This document shows positions 12,955 to 24,123 of a stretch of DNA of 64,000 bases, in pieces. Position numbers and translations under genes: made by a program. This DNA comes from Perognathus longimembris pacificus (lineage: Eukaryota; Chordata; Mammalia; Rodentia; Heteromyidae), in the NCBI RefSeq assembly GCF_023159225.1, contig NC_063181.1, positions 6,469,606 through 6,533,605 on the forward strand, read 5' to 3'. Each line of letters opens with the position of its first letter. Positions within the stretch are counted from its first letter, which is position 1. The notes beneath the pieces are model-generated. The model was not told the DNA's origin, searched no databases, and was given only the letters and a program-made list of their open reading frames with translations.

Positions 12955-13420
12955 CCCACCATGCCTGAGTTCATTTTGCCAATTATTAGCGAGGAGAAAT
13001 CTAGTTGTTATGTTGCTGCCAGCTACCCCGGTGCCCTCAATGCTCAGAGGGTTAAAAGATATTATAATTTGAACAGAAGTCGTCTCAAGGCCTACAGCTG
13101 GCTAATAACAGAGTTGTATTGAGCGCTCGCAAACCTCACAGCTGTGACTTTTTGCCACAAGGCGCAGGCTAGACAGGGCTCTAATCAGATGGGCCAGCCG
13201 GGCAGTAGGGCCGGTGTCTTTATCGGCCAGATGGTGTGAATTTAGACACTTTTGTTATGCAATCGCAGGGAGGAGTTGGGGAGAAGAAAACAAAACAAAA
13301 GCCACCATGCTGTGCGCTTATTTGAGTTTGAAATTAGAGACAGATTTTTGAAAGTTGAGGGTTGAATTTTAAAAACAATTTTGGAAGAGGAGAGGGCCGC
13401 ATTCATTTATCTTGAGCCAG
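12955..13420. promoter_or_regulatory. Candidate intron 5 enhancer with SOX-OCT-like composite
   Basis: This unique block carries homeodomain-like sites (AATTATTAG, CTAATAAC, CTAATCAG), an E-box CAGATG (13228-13233) overlapping a T-box-like half-site GGTGTGAA (13233-13240), a GATA-like TTATCG, and TTTTGTTATGCAATC (13250-13264). The last resembles the SOX2-OCT4 composite CATTGTTATGCAAAT in layout, with mismatches at the first and last positions of the two halves. It contains no repeats. Enhancer status is inferred from motif density. Confidence 0.4.
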
Positions 13421-14307
13421 AGTTTGGGCTGACTGGACACCCAGAGTCCAAACCTAGGGCATCTATTTACCTATCTATTATTATTACTATTTTTCTTACC
13501 CAGTCATCTTTTATCTCCTTTTAGCCTTGCAGGTAAGATTTAGTTAGGATTGTGATAAAAATTTCTTATATGTTCCCACCTTTGCCTCTCCCTTCCACCT
13601 CCCCCCCCCCCCCAACTTGTCTTATTCTTTCTCTTTTCCTCTTCAAAGACTCCATGCAGAGACAGGAAAGAGGAAAAGAGGCCAGGGCTCAAATCTACAG
13701 TGTTTTCAAGTAGAAGGTTCTCCCAATAAGGAGGAGGATAAAATAAACCAAGCCAAGCCAGACAGGGAGGCAGAGGGGTAGTTCTTCTCTTTACTCAATA
13801 CTGTAAGGAGCACCCCCAACTGAGCCCCTGGGGTTCTTAGGAACACAAGTATTAACCTACCACCAAGTTCACTTCCCTCTTCTCTTTGTTTGTTTGTTTA
13901 TTATCTATTTATTTTACAATCATTATTAGTGGGGGGAAAATAAAAGCAAAACAAAACTCTTCTGAGGAAGTCCAGACTTGGAGACGTGGCTGCTTCTAAA
14001 AGAACCCTAAGCGCCTTTCTACCACAGTGGTGGAACCCGAAGCTGTCTTATTCAGGCTTTGCCTGTCTAGCAATGGGAGAGCAGAATGGCGTTGGTGATG
14101 TGAGTGTCACCTGTCCACGTTGGCCATGGGTGTGCATTCAGAACTCTCCTGGGCTCTCCACATCCCTCTGCTGTGTTGATAAACGTTAGCACGAACACTG
14201 AATGTCACTCAAGAACAACTAAGACTCAGGAAGGAGACCTTTACTTTGAAAAAAAGAAGAAAGGCAATTTTCTCTGGTTCATTTATAGACCCAGAGAAAT
14301 TTAGAAA

Positions 14308-14542
14308 AAGGCCCGTGGCTCACACCTGCAACCAATCCTAGCTAGTCAGGAGGCTGAGATCTGAGGATCACTGTTCAAAGCCAGCCCGGGCAGGAACATC
14401 TGTGAGACTCTTATCTCCAGTTAACCACCAGAAAACAGGAAGTGGCGCTGTGGCTCAAGTGGTAGAGTGCTAGCCTTGAGCTGAAGAGCTCAGGGACAGA
14501 GCCCCGGCCCAGAGATCAAGCCCCACACTGAAAGAAAAAAGG
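14308..14542 (+). mobile_element. B1/Geo composite SINE, full-length-like
   Basis: A B1-derived left part (GTGGCTCACACCTGCAACC, CTAGTCAGGAGGCTGAG) is joined through CTCTTATCTCCAGTTAACC to the second monomer (GGAAGTGGCGCTGTGGCTC, AAGTGGTAGAGTGCTAGCC). It ends in CAAGCCCCACACTGAAAG plus an A-rich tail. Confidence 0.9.
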
Positions 14543-15228
14543 GTGGGGGGTGAAAACAATCAGGTCATATAATTTTTAAAAAAAAAATCCTTTTGCTATT
14601 GTAGTTTCATCGCCAAGCGAATAGACACTCACGTGTAGCTCTTGTGTGTTGAGTACGGATACGAGAGACTGTATTGGAATCTGTTACTGTCGGAAAATAA
14701 AGGATTGGGTTCTAAAGTTTCTTTTTGATACCATCTCCTTCCCTGAGTCGCCCACATCGCATTCTCCTGGCACCAGGATTGCGCTGAGATCTATTTTTCT
14801 TTTCCTCCATAGGAAACCCCTGTGGAAAGCAGCTGAATTCAGCTGAGAATTTTGACAAACCTACTTGGCCTCCCCAGAATCTAAACGAAACAGACTGGCA
14901 CATGGTGACTGTGTGCTCTTGTAATTAAACCGTACCCCTCATGTCACACACATTGGGGGTTCAGTCGGCGCGTGGGGGATGTCAGAGGAGTCTAGCTCGG
15001 AGGTCTTGAAGTACTGAGCATTGATGAGGCTAAGGTAGTAGGTTCGACTTAAACGAGACTCGGGAGACAGGAGAGGGGTGGCTGTACAGACGGGTGGGGA
15101 GTCCAGAGAGATAAGATTTGGGGGGGGGGTAGGACTGTAACTGGCTAGCACTTTTAAGAATGCTAATTTGGGGATAGATTGAAATTTTAAAAGCTAAGAC
15201 CTAACATAATTTTAAAAGGCCACGTATT

Positions 15229-15249
15229 AGAAAGTCCTAGGGACTTTCT
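15229..15249. repeat. 9-bp inverted repeat with kappaB-like arm
   Basis: AGAAAGTCC (15229-15237), TAG, GGACTTTCT (15241-15249). With the preceding G, the right arm reads GGGACTTTCT, one base from an NF-kappaB site. Confidence 0.85.
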
Positions 15250-16447
15250 GCTCTTTAGGAAAGTGGAGAGAATTTTCCTTGTTGTTCCATCCTATTAATT
15301 TGATTAAAAATTTTGAAGCGTCCTCGTACCCATTTGATAAAAATGTCCAAGCGTGCCTCAAGTGTATTTCACTTTATGGGAGGGGGTGGTGGTGGTTGGC
15401 AGGATGGTTCACTGGCTAATGGATGTGTCTCTGCGTGAGGGAGACGGACTGCACATTTTTAAAATAGGAATTGATGTTTAATTCTGTGGAAGGTCAGAGG
15501 CCGGATGGACCGTGGAGGGGCGGGACAGGCCTCGGCTGCCGCAGGAGCTACCCGGCTTCCCGACACCGTGGCCTTTGCAAAGGCTGCCCTGGGAGCCCCC
15601 CAGCCTCACCACGGAAGCCCCCTAGGGCCTCTGGCCACCGCCTCTGGGTGTGTGAGGGAGGCCAAGCTCAGAAGGGTTAAAGGGATTTGACTCCATGCTC
15701 GCAGCTGCTTAGAGGCAAGTTAGATGCCAGAGCCCCAGACACCGCTTAGCCGCGTCTCAGCGGCACGTCACCAGTGCTGAAGCTGGAGACCTCACTGCGG
15801 GAAAGGCGGCCCTGCGTGCCGGGGGCCGCTGTGAACACTGAGGAGATCTTCTCCAACTGGAATGGATGTTCATGATGTTTTAAGAGCCACGTCAAGGCCA
15901 TCACCTGAGTTGACTCCAGCCGACAGACACTTGCAACGAGCCGAGAGGCTCTTAGAAGGCTGTAACCCTGGCAGGCAGCGTTGGAATGCTCTCTCTGTAG
16001 CCTTCTCGCTCTCTCTTCTCAGTCCTTTGTTCCTGTTGTACTTGCACTGGGGGCCTCCATCCTCATAGCTTTTCCTCTCGGCGAATCCCTCTGCATGTAT
16101 CCAGCTGTCCAAGTTTGGGGAAGCAGAGTTTTCAGAAATGGGACTTGTATGTGGTCAAGTCCCATTTCACTTGTGGCCTTGGTGAAGATCGAAGCTGGCA
16201 TCCTCTAGCTTCCTGCCTCACTTCCTTCTGGGTTACAATGCACATCATAGTTCTGATTTTCTTCCTTCTCCTTCAGAAATGAAGGAATGAATACCTCTGA
16301 AGGACACTGTAGTCTCCAAAGAAAGCCGTTATGTAAATGAGCTCTGTAACTATCAGGCTGCTACTACCTGCTGTCTATTGAAAACATTCCTCTACTTTCT
16401 TTAAATATTTACTTATTTATTTTAATATTAATATTATTATTATTATT

Positions 16448-16632
16448 GCCAGTCCTGGGCCTTGGACTCAGGGCCTGAGCACTGTCTCTGGCTTCTTTTT
16501 GCTCAAGGCTAGCACTCTGTCACTTGAGCCACAGCGCTACTTCTGGCCATTTTCTATATATGTGGTGCTGGGGAATTGAACCTAGGGCTTCATGTATACA
16601 AGGCTCTTGCCACTAGGCCACATTCCCAGCCC
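16448..16632 (-). mobile_element. IDL-Geo-type dimeric SINE
   Basis: The + strand shows GCCAGTCCTGGGCCTTGGAC through CTCAAGGCTAGCACTCTGTC, GTGGTGCTGGGGAATTGAACC and CACTAGGCCACATTCCCAGC. The reverse complement is an ID-like tRNA-Ala-derived left half with A and B boxes, joined to a second monomer and an A-rich tail. Confidence 0.88.
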
Positions 16633-16694
16633 TATTTATTAATTCTTTAATGGTTACTTTTTCTTCTTTTAATTTAATTTATTTGTTTTTATGA

Positions 16695-16768
16695 GGCACT
16701 AGGAATGGAACCCAGGGTCTTGTGCATTCTAGACAAGCACTCTACCACTAAGCCACATTCCCAGGCCT
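16695..16768 (-). mobile_element. ID-like tRNA-derived SINE monomer
   Basis: CACTAGGAATGGAACCCAGG to CTACCACTAAGCCACATTCC is the reverse complement of an ID element body. It lies 60 bases after the previous SINE. Confidence 0.7.
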
Positions 16769-17162
16769 GTAAATATTGATTGGCATACAAAGATGTAGAA
16801 TATACAATCACAAAGTAACTGAACGTCAGCCTGGAAATGACGTTGTACTCTTAAGATCCAACCAACTCTGCTGTAGTTACAAATACGGATTTTGGGGGAA
16901 GTTGTGCGTTGATGAGAATAACCTCATTTGTGAGCTATAGTGAGAATGTGGATGAGTACGTTTGGGTTTAGGTTCAGATAAAAAGGAAAACAACAACCAT
17001 ATAGCCACACTTTTTTTTCCTTCAAGTAGCTTCTAGTTGGAGGCTCCTTGGACATCTTCATTTTTGTGAGTTCTTTTTAGAAAATTTTTGTGTCTGCTCA
17101 CTGTATTTAAAAAAAAACAAAAACCCACGATTTCGTGTACTCTTGCTTCCTTTCCTGTGCAG

Positions 17163-17231
17163 TCGATGCTGTGAAAAGAAAAGCTGTGGAAACCGCAACG
17201 AGACGCCTTCCGACCCGGTTATCATCGACAG
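17163..17231 (+). CDS. EBF2: EBF2 coding exon 6 (residues 161-183, partial codon 184)
   Basis: The acceptor TTTCCTGTGCAG|T completes Ser161. The exon encodes [18 protein letters not shown] and VIID, with two bases of Arg184, then donor GTAGGG. It supplies Cys163 and Cys169, the last two ligands of the zinc knuckle, and Arg162. The stretch GNRNE corresponds to EBF1 residues reported to touch DNA (Asn172 and Asn174 there). EKKSC is the EBF2 form (DKKSC in EBF1/3). The next exon, expected to begin with FFLKFFLKCNQNCLK, was not found before base 64000. The reading frame in this window therefore stops mid-codon at a phase-2 intron, which is normal for an internal exon. Confidence 0.97.
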
Positions 17232-17736
17232 GTAGGGCGAAACTGTGGTTTCGAAATCTTTTTGTCGTTGTTGTTTGTTGTTGTTGTTGTTTCCTTCCTT
17301 CATGAAGCTCCTTGCTGAAGATTGCTCCCTGGGGGCCGTGATGTAATGTTGTTTTCATGTTTCCTTCAAGGCTAAGCTAGCTCGGCTAGTCCAGCGCGGT
17401 TGGCCTGTCTTGAGGAGAGTTAGGACCTCCCTTGCAGAAGGCGCATCTCTAAGTGGAAGAAGTGTGTTGTGAGGGAGGGGGAGGGCTGCCCTGTTAGTGC
17501 GATAGGAGCCATGCGCCCCAAGTTCACTGCCAATCCTTTTAATCATGCTCTGCTATGGCTACTGGGCTTGAAGCCTATCAGTGGTTGTGGTTGTCTGTGA
17601 CAAGGCTGGTCTGGCCTCGAGTGACATTGCTTCTCCCTGCAGAGGGCCACATTCTAGGTTCTGTGTTGTAGTCTTGGGGACAAATGCTAATTCGCTGAAA
17701 GGTGATTTTAGGCATCCTACAGCTCTCTGGGTGGTT

Positions 17737-17782
<46 letters not shown>
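17737..17782. repeat. (GT)n microsatellite
   Basis: About 22 uninterrupted GT units. Confidence 0.95.
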
Positions 17783-17783
<1 letters not shown>

Positions 17784-18524
17784 AAACAGAACTTACAAAC
17801 CAACGAAGAAATACCAAATTAACTCCCAGCAATCATGTAATTTTTAAGAAACCCCAAATTCCCACCCCTAATTTTTTTTTTTTCCTTTTTCGTTAAAGAA
17901 CGGAATAATTCCCCGTTGCTTCTTTCTTTGGGTTTTCATGTTCCTAGCCAGGTCCTGAAATGGATTGGAGAGACCGCAGTCTCCAAAGCTGTTATTCCAG
18001 TGTTCTCAGGAATTCTCAGCCGGGAGAGCGGAACCCCTGGCATCCTTCCCAGAAAGCCAGCTTGCTTCCCTTGCGCAAAGCAAGAGCCGCAGAGTAGAGC
18101 GAAGGGAGAGATGTCGGGGCGGAGGCGGCTGCGGTTCTGGTCCCGTCTTCCCTCCCGACCCGGGGCGCAGCGTTTAGCTTCTTGGGTGCCGTGACGGTTG
18201 AGTTGCACAGGTGCCTGTAAGGGGATGACAGGCACGTGGAAAATGGTCGCTGGGTGCCCGGTCGCCTCTTTCTTGCTGGGATGCCCGTGGGATCTTGGGG
18301 CGGGGAGGGGGGAGTGGAAGCCTGTGAGAGCAGCCGAGATGCAGGTCCAGAACCTTCCAGCATGCAGGCCCAGATCACTCTTCTTCAGCTCCTGGCTCCC
18401 ACTCCTCTTCCAGGAAGGTGCCCCAGACTCCCGAAGGTTAGTCTTCTTGTAACACACACACAGCCACCCACCTGTAGCAACGTGTGCCCAACGTACACAT
18501 GCTGATCTGCATGCACAAGTGCTG

Positions 18525-18578
18525 ATTTGTGTGTGCGCGCATGCGTGCGTGCACACGCACATGCACACACACACGAGT
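18525..18578. repeat. GT/GC and CA alternating tract
   Basis: GTGTGTGCGCGCATGCGTGC is followed by CACACGCACATGCACACAC. It is a purine-pyrimidine alternating, partly self-complementary stretch, prone to Z-DNA or hairpins. Confidence 0.85.
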
Positions 18579-19365
18579 GTGCTCTACTGACTTCATACCT
18601 CACAGTAGCTCTTGCCTGCATCCACAAAGTTCGATCTGTTCAGCTTCTTTTCTTGAGCAAGACATGTTTCCCTCCTCTGGAGAAAGTAGTTTTCTGTATG
18701 TCTAGAGAGAAAACGATTTCCTATTACTTTGTCGCTACAATGCCTTGACTTCTGAGGCTGTGAAACTTGTCCCAGGGCTGCCTCTTAGGAAGTTTGATGG
18801 GATGGTAGCATCAGTTTTGTTTTTCTGCTCTGTGCCTAGTGGAACAGCTGAGTGGTGTCTCTGGATCAGGACTTCTGAAACGTGACATCAACATATGGAG
18901 ATACACATACAAGAGGCTCATACGTTGGCCACTGTCAGGTGTTACGAGTACCTATTTTATTCTACACACATGCACGTGTTGGCCTTACTTATGGCTGTTG
19001 TTTAAACTTATTACTCACTGATCAAAGCTCGGGCTTATTGATTCTTGGTGGCTTTGGGGGTATGCTTAGCCTTCCTGCCTTCCTCTTTGAAAGCCAAAGG
19101 GCATGAAGTCAGGCTCCGGTGAACCGGAGGTGGGAGGGGAGCCTGGGTTATCGGGGGCCTGGTTGAGTCGGGTCTCTGGCTAGTCCTTGGGCTCAATGTC
19201 TGCCAATGCGGAGGCGTCCTGTTTCCTCCCCACGCACCAAATGGGTGCGAAATTATCTACCTCTGATGTCCTCCGTGTGAATGTCGAGTGCTCCGCTTTG
19301 CCCCGTGAGGCCAGTGAATGATCTCCCCCGCTTCTTACCCCCCCTGACCAGATGCAGTTAGTTTA

Positions 19366-19369
<4 letters not shown>

Positions 19370-19417
<48 letters not shown>
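19370..19417. repeat. (CT)n microsatellite
   Basis: About 24 CT units, a GAGA-type tract on the other strand. Confidence 0.95.
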
Positions 19418-19420
<3 letters not shown>

Positions 19421-20154
19421 GTCTCTCCATAACACAAGCACGCTCTACTCTGGCTCAGGGAAGCCTCTGTGTGTTCCTTTGGAGTGGCACACATTGGAGG
19501 AGAGGGAAACCTAGGCTCAGTTTCCAGACTTTTGACCCCCAAGGACCCCTTCATTGCTGCTTCATTAGTGACTGACCTCAGGCAGTTTTGATTTGCGGTT
19601 TTTGCCTTCCGAAGTGCAGCGAGCGAGTGGCCGATGCAGCTGGGAGCTCCTTTCTGGTTCATCAAAGACCTGTAATAGAGTAAGCCTTTAAAATAACAAA
19701 ACTCACCTCGATGGCCAGTCAGATCAGAGCGAGAGGGCCGGCATGATCATACCTGTGGCTCCAACGCACCAACACCAGCTAGGCTTCTCAGGGAGCCAAT
19801 ACTGAGGGTGGAATATTAAAGAAAACAGCGTTCACCATCTTGCGGTCTCTTAATTGAAAGCCACTGGTTTACAATAGGGGAACCGTCATCAGCTACTTAG
19901 TGATACATTTCTCAAAACTTAGTCCCAGATTTGGAGGTCCCGCCCACGTGACACTGCCAAGTTACACCCTGCCCTGATCTCTCCAGAAACAATCACAGTA
20001 CTTCTTCCTTTCAGCTGCCTTTTGTGCATACTTTCATGCATTCTTGAATAACCAGGCCCCTCTCCATAAAGCCGGGCTAAGACCCAGCCCCACAGGACCT
20101 GCTACTGGGCCCAGAGTCCTCTGAAGTATCATCATCATCATCATCCTTCATCAT

Positions 20155-20300
20155 CCTTCTTTCTTTTCTCCTCTTCCTCCCCCCTCCCCCTCCCCCTCCC
20201 CCTCCTCTTCCTCCTCTTCCTCCTCCTCCTCCTCCTCCTCCTCCTCCTCCTCCTCCTTTGCCCCTCCCTCCCCCCTCCTCCCTCCTCCCTCCTCCCTCCT
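20155..20300. repeat. Polypyrimidine (TCC/CTCC)n tract
   Basis: About 145 bases of nearly pure C/T, including a block of about 15 TCC units and a CCCTCCT repeat. It is homopurine on the other strand, hence the apparent glycine/arginine/aspartate-rich open frame, which is not a gene. Confidence 0.95.
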
Positions 20301-20351
20301 GTCTTCCGGTAGTATAAAAATCTAGAGTCTCAATCTGGAAAACCACAAAAG

Positions 20352-20605
20352 AAAATGCAGCAAAGCCAGGTGCTGTTGGCGCATGCCTGTAATACCAGCT
20401 AGGCAGGAGGCTGGAATCTGAGGATAGAGGTTTGAAGCCGGACATGGCAGCAAAGTCCACGAGACTCCTATCTCCAATGAATCAGCAAACGTGGAGATGT
20501 AGCCCCAGCAGTAGCCTGCTAGCTTTGAGCAAAAAGAAAAAACAAAACAAAACGAAAGCGCCAAGTGAGAGCTGGAGGCCCCGAGTTCAGTGTGGATATG
20601 GTTTT
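20352..20605 (+). mobile_element. B1/Geo composite SINE, diverged
   Basis: GCCAGGTGCTGTTGGCGCAT, CCTGTAATACCAGCTAGGC and GAGACTCCTATCTCCAAT mark the B1 part. The second part is degraded and interrupted by an A-rich insertion, and it ends in a CCCGAGTTCAGTGTGG motif. Confidence 0.8.
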
Positions 20606-20724
20606 GCTTATTTTCTTTTTAAACAATCCAAGCAAACTGCAGAATGACCATTATTCAAAAAGAATCGAGTTCAGCTGTCCGTAAGCGCGGTGAGCAATGC
20701 ATGTCTTGCGTTTTCGTCTTTTAA

Positions 20725-21062
20725 GGCTTTGTGGTAAAATGTACATGACGTAGGATTTGCCACGTTCGCCCTGCGTAGGTTTTGTACCCACGTTGTTGGG
20801 CCGCATCCTCACCGCCCGTCCTTACAATGCTTTCTCTCTTACAAAACTAGAACTTTGTACCCATTACTGTACAAGACTCCCCATTTCTCTGTACCCAGCC
20901 TCTGTCCCTGCCATTCAACTTTCTGTCTCTGTGAACCACACCTAAGTGGAATCATACAGTTGTTGCTTTTTGTGCCTGGCTTAGTGTAATATTCTCATGG
21001 TGGTGTACTGTATGTCAGAATTTCCTTTTTAAGGCTGAATAATATTCCATTGTAGATATAGG
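20725..21062. mobile_element. Ancient L1 (L1M-like) fragment
   Basis: The order of words matches old mammalian L1 3' sequence: TTGTGGTAAAATGTACATGA, CTAGAACTTTGTACCCATTA, AAGTGGAATCATACAGTTG, TGTGCCTGGCTTAGTGTAA and GGCTGAATAATATTCCATTG. The many substitutions indicate an insertion predating rodent families. It ends in a (TA)n tail at 21066-21081. Confidence 0.7.
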
Positions 21063-21639
21063 CATATATATATATATATATACCCATTTAGTTATGGAAG
21101 CTAGATTTACTTGGTGCTTACTGTACACTAGGCATTGTGCTAAACAACCTGTGCTAATTAAATAACTGTAGTTTTATCAACTGTAGTTGATGAAAAAAAA
21201 GCTCAATTTTATGCAAGGAGAAACATCCATCTTGAGGGGTGAGGTCAAGTGGGTCAAAGTCACAGGGTCCGTTTCAGCGGCGAAACTGGGTTTTGGTGAA
21301 CTGGTAGAAGTCCCAGGAAGACATACTTTGGTATAGTACCAGGAAGAGCTTCCCGGCATTCGGAGCTGTTGCAGGTCCCCGCAAGCTTGAGCTGCAGGGG
21401 CTCGGAGTGGGAACAGCAGGGAGGGACAGCAGCCGTCCTTTGGGAAACACTGTGAGTTGCTGGCCCTGAAGTGTTGTTGAACTCTGACATTCCATAAGTC
21501 ACCTTCAAGTGTGTGACACACTGGGTGGAATACCAGTCGTCAGGGTGACAGAGAGGTGGCACGGTGCGACAGAAGGCCCTGGATGAGGAGGGGGAATGGG
21601 ACACCCCCCCCCCCCCGCCCCCGGGCCATTCCCCAACTA

Positions 21640-21716
21640 GCTGTCTAATGTTACCTAGGTTGTGAGCCTCCCAGAGCCTCAGTTTTCCTACCTGAAATGA
21701 AGGGAATTGGGCCAAT
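21640..21716 (+). mobile_element. MIR fragment
   Basis: CCCAGAGCCTCAGTTTTCCT followed by ACCTGAAATGAAGGG resembles the MIR segment containing CTCAGTTTCCTCATCTGTAA. Confidence 0.5.
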
Positions 21717-22317
21717 GCATGGCCTTTAATTGTCTTTCAGCTTTGCTTTCTCTGATTTTGGTGGTGGTGGGGGCGGCCCAGGTTTGAGTGTCAGGCATGT
21801 TAATTCCTCATCCTGGTTTATCAATAATTTATAGGAGCTTTTAATATCTATGCCTTTTTAGCCCAAACCCTTCATCTCCAGGGTGGGTGTGGGGGGGGTG
21901 TGCGACTCTGCATTGTGAAGATGCTATAGAAGCCTGGCCCTGGGCAGTATTAAAAAAAATAAATGAACATTCCATCTCCTCGGGGAAGGCTTAGATTTTC
22001 TTACTAAGAAACACTGATTATCTAGCCAATGTGAATGTTTTAGTCTTTTCTGTTCCTCGGTTGTTTCCTAGCAAAACCTCTGCTAGTTTCTTAGCCTTTG
22101 CAGCAAGGTACCGGCGAGAGAAGGGATGCTGCTGCTTCTAGCCTAGGAAAGATACGTCACTGTGGTTGAAGCACCTCGCTCGCTGAGTGATGGCCTGAGA
22201 CAAGAAACAAAAAGGAAGCCAAGTTTCCTTCCAGAACACGACTCTCCTCACACCGTTAGGCAGTGCAGAGTTACGATCTTCATTTCTGTATTTGGGGTTA
22301 TGTGTTGCTTTTTGGTT

Positions 22318-22390
22318 TTTTTGTTTTGGAGTTCTGGGGATGGAACCCACATCCTCACGCACACTCTCAAACACTTAGCTCCATCCCCAC
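22318..22390 (-). mobile_element. ID-like SINE fragment
   Basis: GGGGATGGAACCCACATCC to CTTAGCTCCATCCCCAC is the reverse complement of a diverged ID body. Confidence 0.55.
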
Positions 22391-22394
22391 ATTG

Positions 22395-22500
22395 GATATA
22401 TATCTGATATATGATATGTAGTCATACGTGACACATATGTAATATACATATATCATATGTATGCCATATATACATATGTCAGATATCATATGTGTGTGCT
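22395..22500. repeat. AT-rich, partly palindromic tract
   Basis: Repeated ATATC, CATATG and ATATATG words form many overlapping inverted repeats such as CATATATCATATGTATG. It is probably a decayed (TA)n/(CATATG)n microsatellite between two SINEs. Confidence 0.7.
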
Positions 22501-22519
22501 ATACGAATACCACAGATAC

Positions 22520-22692
22520 TAGCATTTGGATGTACTAGGACTTGAACCCAGGGCCTTATGCTCTACCATTTGAGCTAGGCTCCCAACCACTTCGTTTTGT
22601 TTCAGTGTTGTTGTTGAAATAGGATCTTACTCACTTTTTGTCTGGGTTGGCTTTGAACTGTCTTTGACTCTGTGTAGCTGGTATTATAGTGT
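22520..22692 (-). mobile_element. B1/Geo composite SINE, diverged
   Basis: CTAGGACTTGAACCCAGGGC, CTACCATTTGAGCTAGGCTC, GGGTTGGCTTTGAACTG and GTAGCTGGTATTATAGTG keep the order of the antisense family. Confidence 0.7.
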
Positions 22693-23411
22693 GGATTTCT
22701 ATACTTGGTGTCTGGGTTATTTGGAAAGAGCTACTTAGCTCACCCGTTTCTCTCGGTTTTGGAGTTTGACATGAATTGAGCTTCGTTATCTATCCATCCT
22801 TTATTCCGTTAGTCCTTCCTGGGTGTTCCTCCGTGAAGCAAGCATTGGAGACTCCCTGGCGGGGAGAGGCGAGCAGAGCATCAGGCCTGGCTTGCCCTGC
22901 CATGGTCAGCTCTGTGATCCCAGGAGATAGTTACAGAATGAGGCGTTCTCTGGAGGTCGGTGGATGTGCATGAGTTCCCACCCTTCCAGGCCCATCATTT
23001 CCTCTTCATTGTACCAACCTGCACTATTTTTTCTTTTCTTCCTTAGAACCTACCATTTCCGCCACTTAGCTCTCTCTCGATCACAAGTCCCTTTCCAGAT
23101 CTAGTTCACAGTTAGCCTTCTCGAAGATATCCATTCTTATCCTACACTCTTCCCACTTGACATTCATCACATATACGCACTCTTGTTTGGATATGTGGCT
23201 ATTGTTTTTCTTATTTTTGTTTACAATTTTGGCGTATTATGATTCTTAGATACCCAATATCCAGTGCTATTTATTTACTTCTTAACTGTAATACTTAGTA
23301 GCTATGTGACAGTTTTAATAATAGTTAATAATAATGTCTCTTTCTTTTACTCATGCGAAACATATTAATATAAGTAATAGCTTTCATAATGAGTGATAGA
23401 ATTGATACCCA

Positions 23412-23488
23412 CCCATGTTGGGGACTGAACCTAGGAACTCATATATGCTGTGGACGCACTCTACCACTGAGCTTTATCCTCAGCCTTG
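23412..23488 (-). mobile_element. ID-like SINE fragment
   Basis: GGGGACTGAACCTAGGAAC to CTACCACTGAGCTTTATCC is a diverged antisense ID body. Confidence 0.6.
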
Positions 23489-23529
23489 TGTACTTTGAAA
23501 AAAAAGCCATAGCAATACCTTATGTCTCC

Positions 23530-23592
23530 TCGTATATCTGTGCAGTGGCTTGGATATCATAGACACTGAGTAAATATTAGTTGGCTGAATAG
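23530..23592 (+). mobile_element. MIR/L2-like 3' remnant
   Basis: GACACTGAGTAAATATTAGT and TGGCTGAATAG resemble the common MIR/L2 end word CTCAATAAATATTTGTTGAA. It is short and diverged. Confidence 0.4.
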
Positions 23593-24072
23593 CATCTGAC
23601 TGCCAAGCACTGAGGACTTGTTAACAGCGTCTTAGCCAGAGCATACAGGAGTGTTCCTAGTAACTGCTTGTATTAGATAGTTGCTTAGCTGTCTTGTACC
23701 AACGAGTGCACAAGGACAGTGCCCAGAATAAATGTACAGCGGGTTGCAGGAGAATGAACCCACGTTTGTCCTGGAAACATGTCTTGAAGGCATAGAATGC
23801 CATGGACTTTACGAGGGATAGGAAGAGAGTGACCAGACACAAAGCTCTGCCTTCCAGAGGTTTAAGTGAGGAGAGAATATGTAGGTGTACCAGGATATGG
23901 TGTAGCATGCAGGAAGTACCACCAAAGTGGCAGAGAGAAACACTGGGGAGAAATATTTTCTTGTGTGAAACTAGAATAGTGAAACCTATGAAAATGGTTT
24001 TAAAAGGATAGAAATGAAGGAGGCAGAAAAGATCTATAACAGAGGTGAATTTGATCAAAGTACATTATATTA

Positions 24073-24074
<2 letters not shown>

Positions 24075-24120
<46 letters not shown>
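24075..24120. repeat. (GT)n microsatellite
   Basis: 23 uninterrupted GT units immediately before a SINE. Confidence 0.95.
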
Positions 24121-24121
<1 letters not shown>

Positions 24122-24123
24122 TA

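Larger units (their letters stand above)
10624..17162 (+). other. EBF2: EBF2 intron 5 (6539 bp, phase 2)
   Basis: GTAAGA to TTTCCTGTGCAG. The first 3.6 kb appears free of SINEs and includes two GT microsatellites and a candidate regulatory block at 12955-13420. SINEs occur only at 14308-14542, 16448-16632 and 16695-16768. No gene or internal exon is recognised. Confidence 0.9.

Noticed and set aside
19370..19417. Tandem repeats considered as a CRISPR-like array
   Set aside because: Simple microsatellites without unique spacers, in a mammalian genome.
20077..20460. Minus-strand Gly/Asp-rich frame
   Set aside because: Translation of the purine strand of a (TCC)n/(ATC)n tract joined to a SINE.
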